Shown here in pieces: positions 47,543-56,365 of a stretch of DNA of 64,000 nucleotides; position 1 is the stretch's first letter, and every line of letters begins with the position of its first letter. The position numbers and the translations under genes were made by a program. The stretch is from contig NZ_CP046525.1 in the NCBI RefSeq assembly GCF_021497965.1, positions 1,178,001 through 1,242,000 of the forward strand, given 5' to 3'. The stretch comes from Streptococcus infantis. Lineage in GTDB: Bacteria; Bacillota; Bacilli; Lactobacillales; Streptococcaceae. Under the pieces are notes generated by a model, which had not been told where the DNA came from, ran no database searches, and saw only the letters and a program-made list of their open reading frames with translations.

Positions 47543-48457
47543 TTACCTTAGTTTTGGATTTCTTTTTCGCTTTCTTGAGTGTGCTTCAAGTTTATTAGCA
47601 TTTTTCTTGTTTTCTAATAGTTCATTATAAGCTGTCTTTTTAATAATCGTTTTGATTAGATTATCAAGTTCTGTATTTTCTGAGTAGTCAGCTGGAACAA
47701 AATAATCAATACGATTATCCTGAGTCATTTTGTGAACTTTCTTTCTGTCATTGGTTTTTGGATTGAATACACCGATAGAGTAGCCACCTCTTGTTTTGAC
47801 TAGCTTCATACATGGAATATCTGTATCACTATCCCCTAAATAGACCATATTTCTAAAAGGAACTCGTAAATCACTTTCAGCAACAAAATCGTTCACTGCA
47901 TCGTCATTGACATCTAAAATACCTTTGGTAATTCTAAAAAGAAATTGAGTCTTGTTGGTGTAGTTAACAACTTGAGCAGGCCAGACCGCGACACCCTTTT
48001 CATCACAATAAAAGGAAGTCGCATAAATTTTCTTAAAAGCACCATTTTTAGCTATTGAAGTCCCCTCTATCATTTCTTTCAAACCAGATGAAATAATATA
48101 GTGCTCAACAATAACTCCGTTTTCTTCACCGTACTTTCGAATGCGTTCAAACCAGCTTTCGACTCCTGGAAAAAGTTCAACCACTGAACCAAACTTGGCT
48201 AACTCTGTTTTTGTAAATAGGACTTTCCCTTCAGATTCTGTTTTCATCGTAAACATATAGGCAAGGTTCTTGTCCATATTATTAGCCTTGGCAAAACCAT
48301 TGGATTTCTTCCAAAATTCACTGATTTCATACCCAAGCTTCTGTATAAATCCTTGGGCTTGCATATCATCAGGAGACAGGGTTTTATCAAAATCATAGCA
48401 AATTGCTACTACAGGTTTTTGTTCTTTCTTTAGCGTTTCTGATTTTACTTTTGACAT
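47543..48457 (-). CDS. HAD-superfamily phosphatase within the type I R-M locus
   Basis: A 304-residue protein with HAD motif I DFDKT (22-26, nucleophile D22, acid D24), an SSGLKEM region at the motif II position, and motif IV GDSDTDIPCM. The end is very basic (KKNANKLEAHSRKRKRNPKL). It starts 15 bases after hsdS with RBS AAAAGGAGTG, so it is translated within the same operon. HAD proteins of this type are known near type I systems, but their role is not established. Substrate unknown. Confidence 0.85.
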   Translation of the reverse strand: MSKVKSETLKKEQKPVVAICYDFDKTLSPDDMQAQGFIQKLGYEISEFWKKSNGFAKANNMDKNLAYMFTMKTESEGKVLFTKTELAKFGSVVELFPGVESWFERIRKYGEENGVIVEHYIISSGLKEMIEGTSIAKNGAFKKIYATSFYCDEKGVAVWPAQVVNYTNKTQFLFRITKGILDVNDDAVNDFVAESDLRVPFRNMVYLGDSDTDIPCMKLVKTRGGYSIGVFNPKTNDRKKVHKMTQDNRIDYFVPADYSENTELDNLIKTIIKKTAYNELLENKKNANKLEAHSRKRKRNPKLR

Positions 48458-48472
48458 TTTACTGCACTCCTT

Positions 48473-49726
48473 TTATATAAACATATCCTGCAATAGTTTC
48501 TTCTTCAGTGTTTCTAGCTGAGAAATTTTTTCTTGGTGAGAGTTGATGAGATTATCTAGGTTTGAAAAATAGGCTCCGATGGCTTGTTGTTCTTCTAAAC
48601 AAGGAGCAAAAAACCTAAAATCTTGCATATCTGCTTGGAATAGATGAGGGATACTACTACCCGATACCTTTAGATAAATTAATTTTTGAAATACAGAACT
48701 TGTCAAAACCTGATAGAAAAAATGAGAAGAGACTTTCTTAGACAACCGTACTAACATCATTGTTGAATTAATAGTCGCTTTCCCTTTCAAATTCGAAACC
48801 AAAGCAGGATTTCCAAGAGATCCATCTTTTGAAAAAATGATATCTCCGTTCTCTAACATAATATCTGGAGATTCATCATATCTCCACTGTGGTATATGGT
48901 CGACTTCTCCCCAATCAATTACTCCATTTTTTATATGTTTACCAGCAATCATACTTGGTCCAACTTCAGTATATTCTTCTTGTTTTAGACTTTTCCAACC
49001 TAATCTTCCTTTAATTATTGCACAGTCACCTAATCTTATATTCTCCCACTCACCTTCAAATCCATCCAAACGAATCTCAGGAACTGTCTGTCCTGCTTTG
49101 GGAAACATCTTGGAGAGCATAATCGCCTTAAGAGATTGATAGTTGGCTAGATTGTCTTTGTAGCTCGCCAGAAGGTCATCGAGAGTATGGAAAAGGGAAC
49201 CTATGGCGGATTGTTCATCATAGGATGTCATGCCAATCTTCCACTCTCCATATTCTTTCCCATTAACCCCAGGTTGACCTGACCGTTGAGAAGTGATTTC
49301 AATAAATCGCTTATACTTATCGGTAAGCGTCTGTTGAAAAACAAAATTCCCATCATATGAATCATGTAATCTTGCCCTAATTAAGAATCCAGCATAATAG
49401 ACTTCACCATCTGATTCTCTATAAAGATATGTTTTGCCAACACTTGCACCAGTACGTGCGAATAGGAGGTCATTCTTCTGCAATTTATAGTTTTCATAGT
49501 CCTCTTCAGTAAAATTGACATCTGGAGAACTAAGTTTATCAGTTAAAAATAATCTAGAAGAATCATCTATATCTGTAATCCTAAGATATAGATGAATACC
49601 ATCAAAATCCTTTGCAGAAGCATTTAAACCATATTCGATAGAATTTGATATTTCATCAAGTGTTTTATAGTTCCACTTGTCATTAAAATTCATAAATCTA
49701 ATTTTGGGAATTTTAAAATTATTCAT
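48473..49726 (-). CDS. hsdS: Type I restriction-modification specificity subunit HsdS
   Basis: A 417-residue DNA-recognition subunit. Two target-recognition domains (about 8-165 and 210-375) are each followed by a conserved helical spacer (EQSAIGSLFHTLDDLLASYK and EQQAIGAYFSNLDNLINSHQ). The first recognition domain is more AT-rich than the second, a sign of domain exchange. The ATG at 49726 overlaps the stop of the DUF4062 gene by eight bases, so HsdS is made by translational coupling to the cassette upstream. No second hsdS or inverted repeat for phase switching was seen. Confidence 0.93.
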   Translation of the reverse strand: MNNFKIPKIRFMNFNDKWNYKTLDEISNSIEYGLNASAKDFDGIHLYLRITDIDDSSRLFLTDKLSSPDVNFTEEDYENYKLQKNDLLFARTGASVGKTYLYRESDGEVYYAGFLIRARLHDSYDGNFVFQQTLTDKYKRFIEITSQRSGQPGVNGKEYGEWKIGMTSYDEQSAIGSLFHTLDDLLASYKDNLANYQSLKAIMLSKMFPKAGQTVPEIRLDGFEGEWENIRLGDCAIIKGRLGWKSLKQEEYTEVGPSMIAGKHIKNGVIDWGEVDHIPQWRYDESPDIMLENGDIIFSKDGSLGNPALVSNLKGKATINSTMMLVRLSKKVSSHFFYQVLTSSVFQKLIYLKVSGSSIPHLFQADMQDFRFFAPCLEEQQAIGAYFSNLDNLINSHQEKISQLETLKKKLLQDMFI

Positions 49727-52409
49727 TAGAATTTTCCATTCTATATTCATTTGCATACTTAATTACTAAATAGTGATTATCTAATCTTGCCTTCTCTATA
49801 ATATATTCTTTGTAATCACCATTTGAACTAATTTTATCTATATTTTTTACAATAACTAGCTTTATATCAGAGTTAGAATTATCCATCATATTCGATAGTT
49901 GATTTAATATAATCTGATTAACTATTTCATATTTAGTTAGTTTAATCAACAAATCTGTTGCATTCATCTTAATATTTCTAGAATAATGTTTGGTCATGTT
50001 TAAACAAAAATAAGTACAAAACATAATAAATTCACCATTTGGAGAGAATTTATCAAACTCGAAGATTGTTTGCAAAAATGATATTACTCTCTTAATTTCA
50101 AATATATTTTCAACAGATAGTTTGAGTATATCGTTAATAACAAGATTATAATTACCATCAAAAATACTTTTCATTACATTCAGTTGAATAGATAAAATAA
50201 TTGGATTTTCGTCAATTAAATCACTATGTACTAGTAATGTATTTTTACTTGATTGAAATACATCTGCTAGTTTTTCCCAATTATAGTGATGAGTCTGAGA
50301 AAAATAGATTTGAAATAAAAGGTTAAATGAAGAATATTTATCACTTAATATTTGATTATCTGAAATAATAGTCTGCTTACAAACGTCAATAAGTCTATTA
50401 AAAATTTCTTCAGATAATTTTACATTATCTATCTTAATAATATTAAATATTGTTTGGAAATTATTTACTGACGAAAACGTAAATATCCCATTTTCTCCTT
50501 GAGTTCTATTATAACTGATTATATCCTCAATATATTTATCAATATATTTTTCAGGAACAGTATTGTGTTCCAATTCAAGATTGATTTTCTGCATTAATAC
50601 AGAATTATTCTCTTCAATATATCTTAATAAATTGGTATTATCAATAGAAGAATTTCTTATATAATTTATCAAAGCATTACTATAACTTCCATATGCATCT
50701 AATTGATATTCATTATTTTGAAATATAAAATAATTTCCAACTTTTTTCTGAGTTTGGTTTGTTAGCCAACGATAGTCCATTCTACATAATAGAGAAAATG
50801 CGCTATCATAAAACCGAATTAGTTTTTTTTCAAAAATTATGTTTAAGATTACAATAGTATCTTCATAATTAAAACGTGTTATTACTTTTTTTAAAGCATC
50901 AAAAATTGGCTTTTCCAAATTCAACTCGCGATTATCTTGATTCAACCATTTTATGACCTCTCCTTTAAATTCCATAAGAAACGAAACAATTATAGAATCA
51001 TTTATATAATCTGAAAAATGATGTAACAAGTAACATTGAGAACGCAAACGATTATTAAAAAAATCAATATTACGAATCAATCCTATAGTATACTCAATCT
51101 CTTCTGAACTAATGGTTCCTATTATCTGTTTAGATTTAAGCAAGAAATTCGCTAGTTCTTTGTCCGAAGAAGTTACTGCTAAGACAAATAATTCTTTTTT
51201 AAATTCATAACCATCATACATTTCGGCAAGTGTTCTTAATAGCACTTTCATCAAATTTTTTGCATGTTGTATATGAGTAATAGAGGCATAACCTAATGAT
51301 AATACAAATGATTCCGATATCCATTGAAATAGTCCAATATTACATAGATTATAACTCTTTACAGATTCTGAATATAAATTATCTGCTTGAAATTTGTCTA
51401 TTTGCTCAAAAAACATTTTCTCTCTTCTATCTAACAATGGAAAGTAAAGAGGCTCTTTTGATTTATTTATATATTCCTGACCTGTATTTAAAATTGGCCA
51501 TCTATTTTCATAATTCCCTTTCTCATTTTGAACATTTCTTAAATCTATTGCTATATTGTTAACTATCCATTTTGGAATATTTACATCGTCAGTTGCTTTC
51601 ACTAAACTATCAGATAGAATGGATATTGCACCATTTAGATCACCCCTAAAATATAGTTTTAAAGCATTGAATCTTTGAGTTAGGATTTCTTTTAATTCCT
51701 CTTCAGTTTTTGAAACAAAATACTCCTCTAGAATATCAAAATTAATTTCTAAGAATTTATGTTTATTAAAAACAAATTGGAAAAACTTTATTATCTCCTG
51801 CTCAATGTTTGATATTTTATTTTCATCTTGTGATAAGTTCAACTGAAACACTTTGAAAAGATATTCACATAAAACTTTTGATTCTTTTGAAATATCAAGA
51901 ATTGTTGAAGAATACTTATCTGTATTGATGTCAGAAATTTTGTAATCAACAGTATCACTATTTTTATTACGATAATAAAAAATAATATCTCCAACAATTG
52001 ATTCAATTACTTTTTCAGGGATCTGATCAAACACGGGTATTTCTGAAAATTTTACTTTGGCATAAAGATCTTCCTGTAATTGAGTCTTTTCACTAGAATT
52101 TTCAGTACAAAAGAAATATAAACATTTTTTATTATGCTTCTTTGCAGTGTCAATTTCCTTCAAAACCGAAGGACTGATTCCATCTTCATTATCAATGATA
52201 ATCAAGCATACATCACAAGACTTTACATGATTTACATAAAATTCCTCCGATTTAACACTGCGACTTCCCTCTTCTTCATAACAAATTGAATTCATTAAAG
52301 GCGAATCATTAATGAGTTTAGAGAGTCTTTTACGCATCTTTCTATACTTCCCATCGCATTTAGAACTAATAAAAACTATAATCGGATCTTTTACCTTATT
52401 CGTACTCAT
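49719..52409 (-). CDS. DUF4062 (TIR-like) protein with long helical-repeat tail; putative anti-phage sensor
   Basis: An 896-residue soluble protein. Residues about 8-125 match DUF4062: a first strand with the PIIVFISSKCDG motif, then KSCDVCLIIIDNEDGISPSV and LKEIDTAKKHNKKCLYFF. E85 (SPSVLKEID) occupies the place of the catalytic glutamate of TIR domains. The remainder (about 160-896) is almost all helix, rich in Asn, Ile and Asp, like HEAT/ARM or TPR repeats, with no P-loop or nuclease motif. It starts 12 bases after the macro-domain gene with RBS AGGTGAG. The cassette is clearly more AT-rich than the flanking hsd genes, suggesting recent transfer. An anti-phage role is inferred from domain type and context. 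Confidence 0.75.
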   Translation of the reverse strand: MSTNKVKDPIIVFISSKCDGKYRKMRKRLSKLINDSPLMNSICYEEEGSRSVKSEEFYVNHVKSCDVCLIIIDNEDGISPSVLKEIDTAKKHNKKCLYFFCTENSSEKTQLQEDLYAKVKFSEIPVFDQIPEKVIESIVGDIIFYYRNKNSDTVDYKISDINTDKYSSTILDISKESKVLCEYLFKVFQLNLSQDENKISNIEQEIIKFFQFVFNKHKFLEINFDILEEYFVSKTEEELKEILTQRFNALKLYFRGDLNGAISILSDSLVKATDDVNIPKWIVNNIAIDLRNVQNEKGNYENRWPILNTGQEYINKSKEPLYFPLLDRREKMFFEQIDKFQADNLYSESVKSYNLCNIGLFQWISESFVLSLGYASITHIQHAKNLMKVLLRTLAEMYDGYEFKKELFVLAVTSSDKELANFLLKSKQIIGTISSEEIEYTIGLIRNIDFFNNRLRSQCYLLHHFSDYINDSIIVSFLMEFKGEVIKWLNQDNRELNLEKPIFDALKKVITRFNYEDTIVILNIIFEKKLIRFYDSAFSLLCRMDYRWLTNQTQKKVGNYFIFQNNEYQLDAYGSYSNALINYIRNSSIDNTNLLRYIEENNSVLMQKINLELEHNTVPEKYIDKYIEDIISYNRTQGENGIFTFSSVNNFQTIFNIIKIDNVKLSEEIFNRLIDVCKQTIISDNQILSDKYSSFNLLFQIYFSQTHHYNWEKLADVFQSSKNTLLVHSDLIDENPIILSIQLNVMKSIFDGNYNLVINDILKLSVENIFEIKRVISFLQTIFEFDKFSPNGEFIMFCTYFCLNMTKHYSRNIKMNATDLLIKLTKYEIVNQIILNQLSNMMDNSNSDIKLVIVKNIDKISSNGDYKEYIIEKARLDNHYLVIKYANEYRMENSNE

Positions 52410-52421
52410 CTCTCACCTAAA

Positions 52422-53273
52422 TTATAATATAGAAATTGTATCTCCATCTTCCTTTCGGATTACGATTTCGACATCAGATGTTAATTTTGTTTTACGTAGC
52501 ATGAAGTATTTAACCATAAATTCTAATTGTTGCTGATGATTATAATTTAGTTTTGACAAACCAGAACCAATCAAGGGTAGATATATTGGATTACCATTAG
52601 AATTCCTAAAACAATTATCAACTATTGCATTCAAAACTATAAGATAGTCTTGATCACTAGTTTTAGCATTCTTATTATTTTCTATAATAGATAATGCTAT
52701 AAAATGATATCTAACGTTACCAATATCCACAAAAGCAGTACTTCCGATAGGGTACCTTTTATAATTTCCTACTGATTTTCCACCTTGTTTTACATCATTA
52801 CTAATATTTACTGATGATATACTCTGTTCTTTCAAACTACGCTTAATCTTCTTATCGAGATCCAACTGTGATACTAAATTATTATCGTATAAAAAATTAA
52901 TAACTTGCCCATGAAGTGAATTGGCAGAAATAACTGAATCATCTATTTCGGTATCAAAACAACTATTTACAGGAACTATTAAATTAACTCTACTAGCGCC
53001 AATGTAATCTAGTATATTTCCATATGTTCCTGAAACTACAAACCTATTATATTTAAAATATATTACTCTCCTTTTGAAATAGCAATATAAAAATGCACAA
53101 ACGAAGCTTAAGGCATATAATATAATTAAAGTTTTTATAACTTTAATTATATGGCTTATTAGATTATTACTTTCATAAATATCACTGATATTTATAAAAG
53201 TCGCCAATAATGATAACAAGGATAAAAAACTAAAAAAATACTTGTACGATAATTTAAATGATTTTTTTATCAA
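52422..53273 (-). CDS. Two-helix membrane protein with macro-like domain (type II Thoeris ThsA-like)
   Basis: A 283-residue protein with membrane helices at about 12-29 and 44-66, then a cytosolic domain (about 74-283) with macro-domain hallmarks: VNLIVPVNSCFDTE with SANSLHGQV (first ligand loop) and IYLPLIGSGLSKL (second loop). The 2TM-macro layout is that of ThsA in type II Thoeris, where an ADP-ribose-type signal opens a membrane-damaging effector. The start is TTG at 53273; no ATG is available, and GGAGAAGGG lies upstream. The frame is the same as that of hsdR and begins eight codons after its stop. Very AT-rich. Confidence 0.78.
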   Translation of the reverse strand: MIKKSFKLSYKYFFSFLSLLSLLATFINISDIYESNNLISHIIKVIKTLIILYALSFVCAFLYCYFKRRVIYFKYNRFVVSGTYGNILDYIGASRVNLIVPVNSCFDTEIDDSVISANSLHGQVINFLYDNNLVSQLDLDKKIKRSLKEQSISSVNISNDVKQGGKSVGNYKRYPIGSTAFVDIGNVRYHFIALSIIENNKNAKTSDQDYLIVLNAIVDNCFRNSNGNPIYLPLIGSGLSKLNYNHQQQLEFMVKYFMLRKTKLTSDVEIVIRKEDGDTISIL

Positions 53274-53294
53274 ATGTATTTTACTTCCCTTCTC

Positions 53295-56291
53295 CTATCT
53301 CCCCACTCTGAGTGGCTCAATCACTTCTTCTATCAGTTGGGTATAGGCTTCTTTGATTTGTTTTTTATAGAGGAGTGGGTTGAGGGCATCTGTCACCTCA
53401 ACTTTATAGTCCTTGTAGCGCTGACTCTTGGTCAGTTGGCTTTCTCCTAGTTGTTTTTTAGCACCCTTGCGGTAGTGATTGACATAGTAGCGGAGTTCAT
53501 CTTCACCCACATACCAGGTCTTACTAAAGTCTTGGATATGTTGCTGGATGACTGCTTCAATCATCTGGTCAAGGATATTGGCGATGGATTGACCTCTGTA
53601 GCGGTCAGGATTTGCCTGTACTTCTTGCCAAAGTTCTGAGATGATCTGCGCAAGATTTGGATTGGTCTTCTCCAGACTCTGGATATAAGTATCCACTGCT
53701 TCTCTGTCTTGTGCGCTGAGACTCTTTTCCGGACTCTGCTCTTGCTCGATCAGGCTTTGAATCAAGGTCAGGATATAGGCGTAGTTAATCTCATCGACTT
53801 GGATAGACTCTAGTTCGTAGTGGATATCAAAAGGTCCATCATCGTCACCGCTAGTCCCTTCTCCATCACGAGCTTTGAGTTCAGCAAGGATGTTTTTGTA
53901 GAGACCTAGATAGGCTTCGAGCAATTCATCATTTAAACCTGTTTCTTGGTAAATCTCAGCTTCATCATACTCCTTGTATACTCGGATAGAAGCTAGGTAC
54001 TTATCAAACCCTTGATAGGCCTTGGCGATTTTCCTCAACTGAGGTGTAGAGATTTGTTCCAGTTGGAGTCCTTCGACGGGATCATCAGTAATGAGATTTT
54101 GGAAGTCACTACAACTTCTCAAAAAGTTTCTCTTTTCTTCCTCCCAGCTAGGTGCTAGGACATCATTTTCTCCACCATTTGAGTAGAGCTTGAGGGCATT
54201 ATCCACTGCTTCCTTAAAGGCTATAGGCTTTTGGAAAGTGATGATATGCCCATAGGTCTTACTAAAATCAAAGATGCGATTAGTTCGACTAAAAGCTTGG
54301 ATCAAGTCCTGCGGTTGCATTGGTTTACGATCGATAAAGAGGGTCGATAAACAAGGGGCATCAAATCCAGTTAAGAGACGATTGACCACGATAACCAAGT
54401 CCAACTGCTCATTGCGATAGAGATACTTGTCTTGCTTACGGGCAAGGCGGTTATTGACATCGGTATTAAAGCCACGAAGATCCGCCATAGTAAAGTGAGT
54501 ATCAAACTCTTGGTTATAGTCCGCTAAGACCTGTTTCATGTGGTCTTGGTTGGCTCTTGAGTCTTCTTCATTTTCAGTGACAGAGTAGGTGATGGTAAAT
54601 TTCGGAAAGTCTGGAAGGACCATCTTGACTCTCTCAGATACCTCGACACGTGTCTGACCAGCCTTGACTCTTTTAAGAAGGTCATAGTAGGCTTGGGCTT
54701 GAGGGATGGACTTGACGGTTAGAATTGCATTGTAGGTATTGCCCACACCTTTTTGGAAGCCAAGTTGTTGGCGCGATTTATTGATAATGGCATCCAAGAC
54801 TTCCAGCATGTGCTCCTCATTCTCGTAGACGGTATCTGGTATTTCATTTTCATTCTGATCTGTGATGAGAGTATTGCGATAATCCACCTTAAAGCCTAAA
54901 ACAGCTCCATCATGGATGGCCTCCTTGACCGTATACTCATGGAGACGGTCACCATACTGTTGTTGGGTGGTTTGGGCTAGGTCTCCGACTTGCTGGCGTT
55001 TATTTTCCTTAAAGATAGGTGTCCCTGTAAATCCATACCAGAGGGACTGTGGGAAAAAGGCCTTAATATCTTTTTGTGTTTGTGGAGTCACGGCACGGTG
55101 GCATTCATCCACGACAAAGGCCACTCGGAGTCCCTTGATTTTGTCCGCATCTCGTTGGTAAAGACCTTGGTCAAACTTGCGCATCATGGTGGTGATTTTC
55201 TGGATGGTTGTCACCACCACACGCTTATCGTTACTGCCTAAGCGCTTAACCAAATCATGTGTATTGTCCGTCTCATCGATATCAATGACATCATTGGTCG
55301 CATACGAGAGGAAGGATGATGTGGTCTGTTGGTCCAAGTCCCTACGGTCAACGACAAAAATCGTCTTTTGAATAGATGGAATCTGAAGGAGATTCCTCGC
55401 TACCTTATAAGAAGTCAAGGTTTTCCCTGAACCTGTTGTATGCCAGACATAGCCTGATGCTTGCTGGCGAGAGGCTTCTTGCACTGCTTCGATGGCATGG
55501 ATCTGATAGGGGCGCAAGAGGATGAGAGATTTCTTGCTATCATCAATGACCGAATACTGCATGACCATCTGATGCGCACGAGGGATAGAAAGGACTTCGT
55601 GGGCAAAGCTAGTCAGGTTTGTCACAGGATGATTGTCCTTATCCACCCACTTGGTTAGAAATTGCTTGTTGAGTTTATTTTCACGAGCTGCTGCGATATA
55701 GCGAGTATCGACCTTGTTGGTCACAACAAACATCTGCAAGCTAGAGTAGATTCCACGGAATTTCCCTTCACGGTCATATTTTTTTATCTGATGAAAGGCA
55801 TCGATAAATGCCGCTTGGGAGCTCTTGAGCTCGATTTGAATCATGGGTAAGCCATTGATGAGGAGGGTAACATCCAGTCTACGGTCTTGGTCCAGAGGAT
55901 TTACTTTTTCTCGTTGGACTTGATTGACAACTTCGTAGCTAGACTTTCCTGCTGCGATATTGTCACGCCAGATGACTGACAAACGGATGGTGCCTAGACT
56001 TGCATCTTCTCTTTGTACCTCGACTTTGGCAATGCCATTTTCTCCGACCAACCACTTGGCAGCGTCATAGTAGCTAACAAAGTTGAGTTGGTTCTGAATC
56101 TGGCGTTTTTCCTGCTCAGTTAAGGGATGGTCTGCTAGCAGAGCAACGTTGTTTTGGGCTAGTTTCTCAAAGAAATTGTCCCATAGTTGTTCTTCTGTTT
56201 TTAGGTCTTCTCTATAAGTCCATTGGCTTTCACCAGTTACCAGCTGGTTAATCAGTTGTTTTTCTATTTCCAGTTCTGGTTTTACGTGCAT
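53295..56291 (-). CDS. hsdR: Type I restriction enzyme R subunit HsdR
   Basis: A 998-residue restriction and translocation subunit. The N-terminal nuclease has the PD-(D/E)xK pattern ([20 protein letters not shown], with D, E and K in place). A SF2 motor follows with TTGSGKT, the DECH box (FVVDECHRA), TGTP and the motif VI region QAFSRTNRI. The C-terminal domain binds the methylase core. First gene of a run that continues into the macro/DUF4062 cassette and hsdS. Confidence 0.96.
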   Translation of the reverse strand: MHVKPELEIEKQLINQLVTGESQWTYREDLKTEEQLWDNFFEKLAQNNVALLADHPLTEQEKRQIQNQLNFVSYYDAAKWLVGENGIAKVEVQREDASLGTIRLSVIWRDNIAAGKSSYEVVNQVQREKVNPLDQDRRLDVTLLINGLPMIQIELKSSQAAFIDAFHQIKKYDREGKFRGIYSSLQMFVVTNKVDTRYIAAARENKLNKQFLTKWVDKDNHPVTNLTSFAHEVLSIPRAHQMVMQYSVIDDSKKSLILLRPYQIHAIEAVQEASRQQASGYVWHTTGSGKTLTSYKVARNLLQIPSIQKTIFVVDRRDLDQQTTSSFLSYATNDVIDIDETDNTHDLVKRLGSNDKRVVVTTIQKITTMMRKFDQGLYQRDADKIKGLRVAFVVDECHRAVTPQTQKDIKAFFPQSLWYGFTGTPIFKENKRQQVGDLAQTTQQQYGDRLHEYTVKEAIHDGAVLGFKVDYRNTLITDQNENEIPDTVYENEEHMLEVLDAIINKSRQQLGFQKGVGNTYNAILTVKSIPQAQAYYDLLKRVKAGQTRVEVSERVKMVLPDFPKFTITYSVTENEEDSRANQDHMKQVLADYNQEFDTHFTMADLRGFNTDVNNRLARKQDKYLYRNEQLDLVIVVNRLLTGFDAPCLSTLFIDRKPMQPQDLIQAFSRTNRIFDFSKTYGHIITFQKPIAFKEAVDNALKLYSNGGENDVLAPSWEEEKRNFLRSCSDFQNLITDDPVEGLQLEQISTPQLRKIAKAYQGFDKYLASIRVYKEYDEAEIYQETGLNDELLEAYLGLYKNILAELKARDGEGTSGDDDGPFDIHYELESIQVDEINYAYILTLIQSLIEQEQSPEKSLSAQDREAVDTYIQSLEKTNPNLAQIISELWQEVQANPDRYRGQSIANILDQMIEAVIQQHIQDFSKTWYVGEDELRYYVNHYRKGAKKQLGESQLTKSQRYKDYKVEVTDALNPLLYKKQIKEAYTQLIEEVIEPLRVGR

Positions 56292-56327
56292 TTATATTTC
56301 TCCTTCAGGGACAAAATTCTCCCTATT

Positions 56328-56333
56328 ATTATA
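56328..56333 (-). promoter_or_regulatory. hsdR operon -10 element (TGATATAAT)
   Basis: On the minus strand an extended -10 TGATATAAT lies about 40 bases before the hsdR start, with RBS GAAGGAGAAA. This would drive hsdR, the Thoeris-like pair, hsdS and the HAD gene together. Confidence 0.65.
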
Positions 56334-56365
56334 TCATATTCCTAGAAGAAAACGCTCACTTCCTT

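Noticed and set aside
48473-49726. Phase-variable hsdS shuffling
   Set aside because: Only one hsdS is present, with no partial copy, inverted repeat or recombinase gene in the window.
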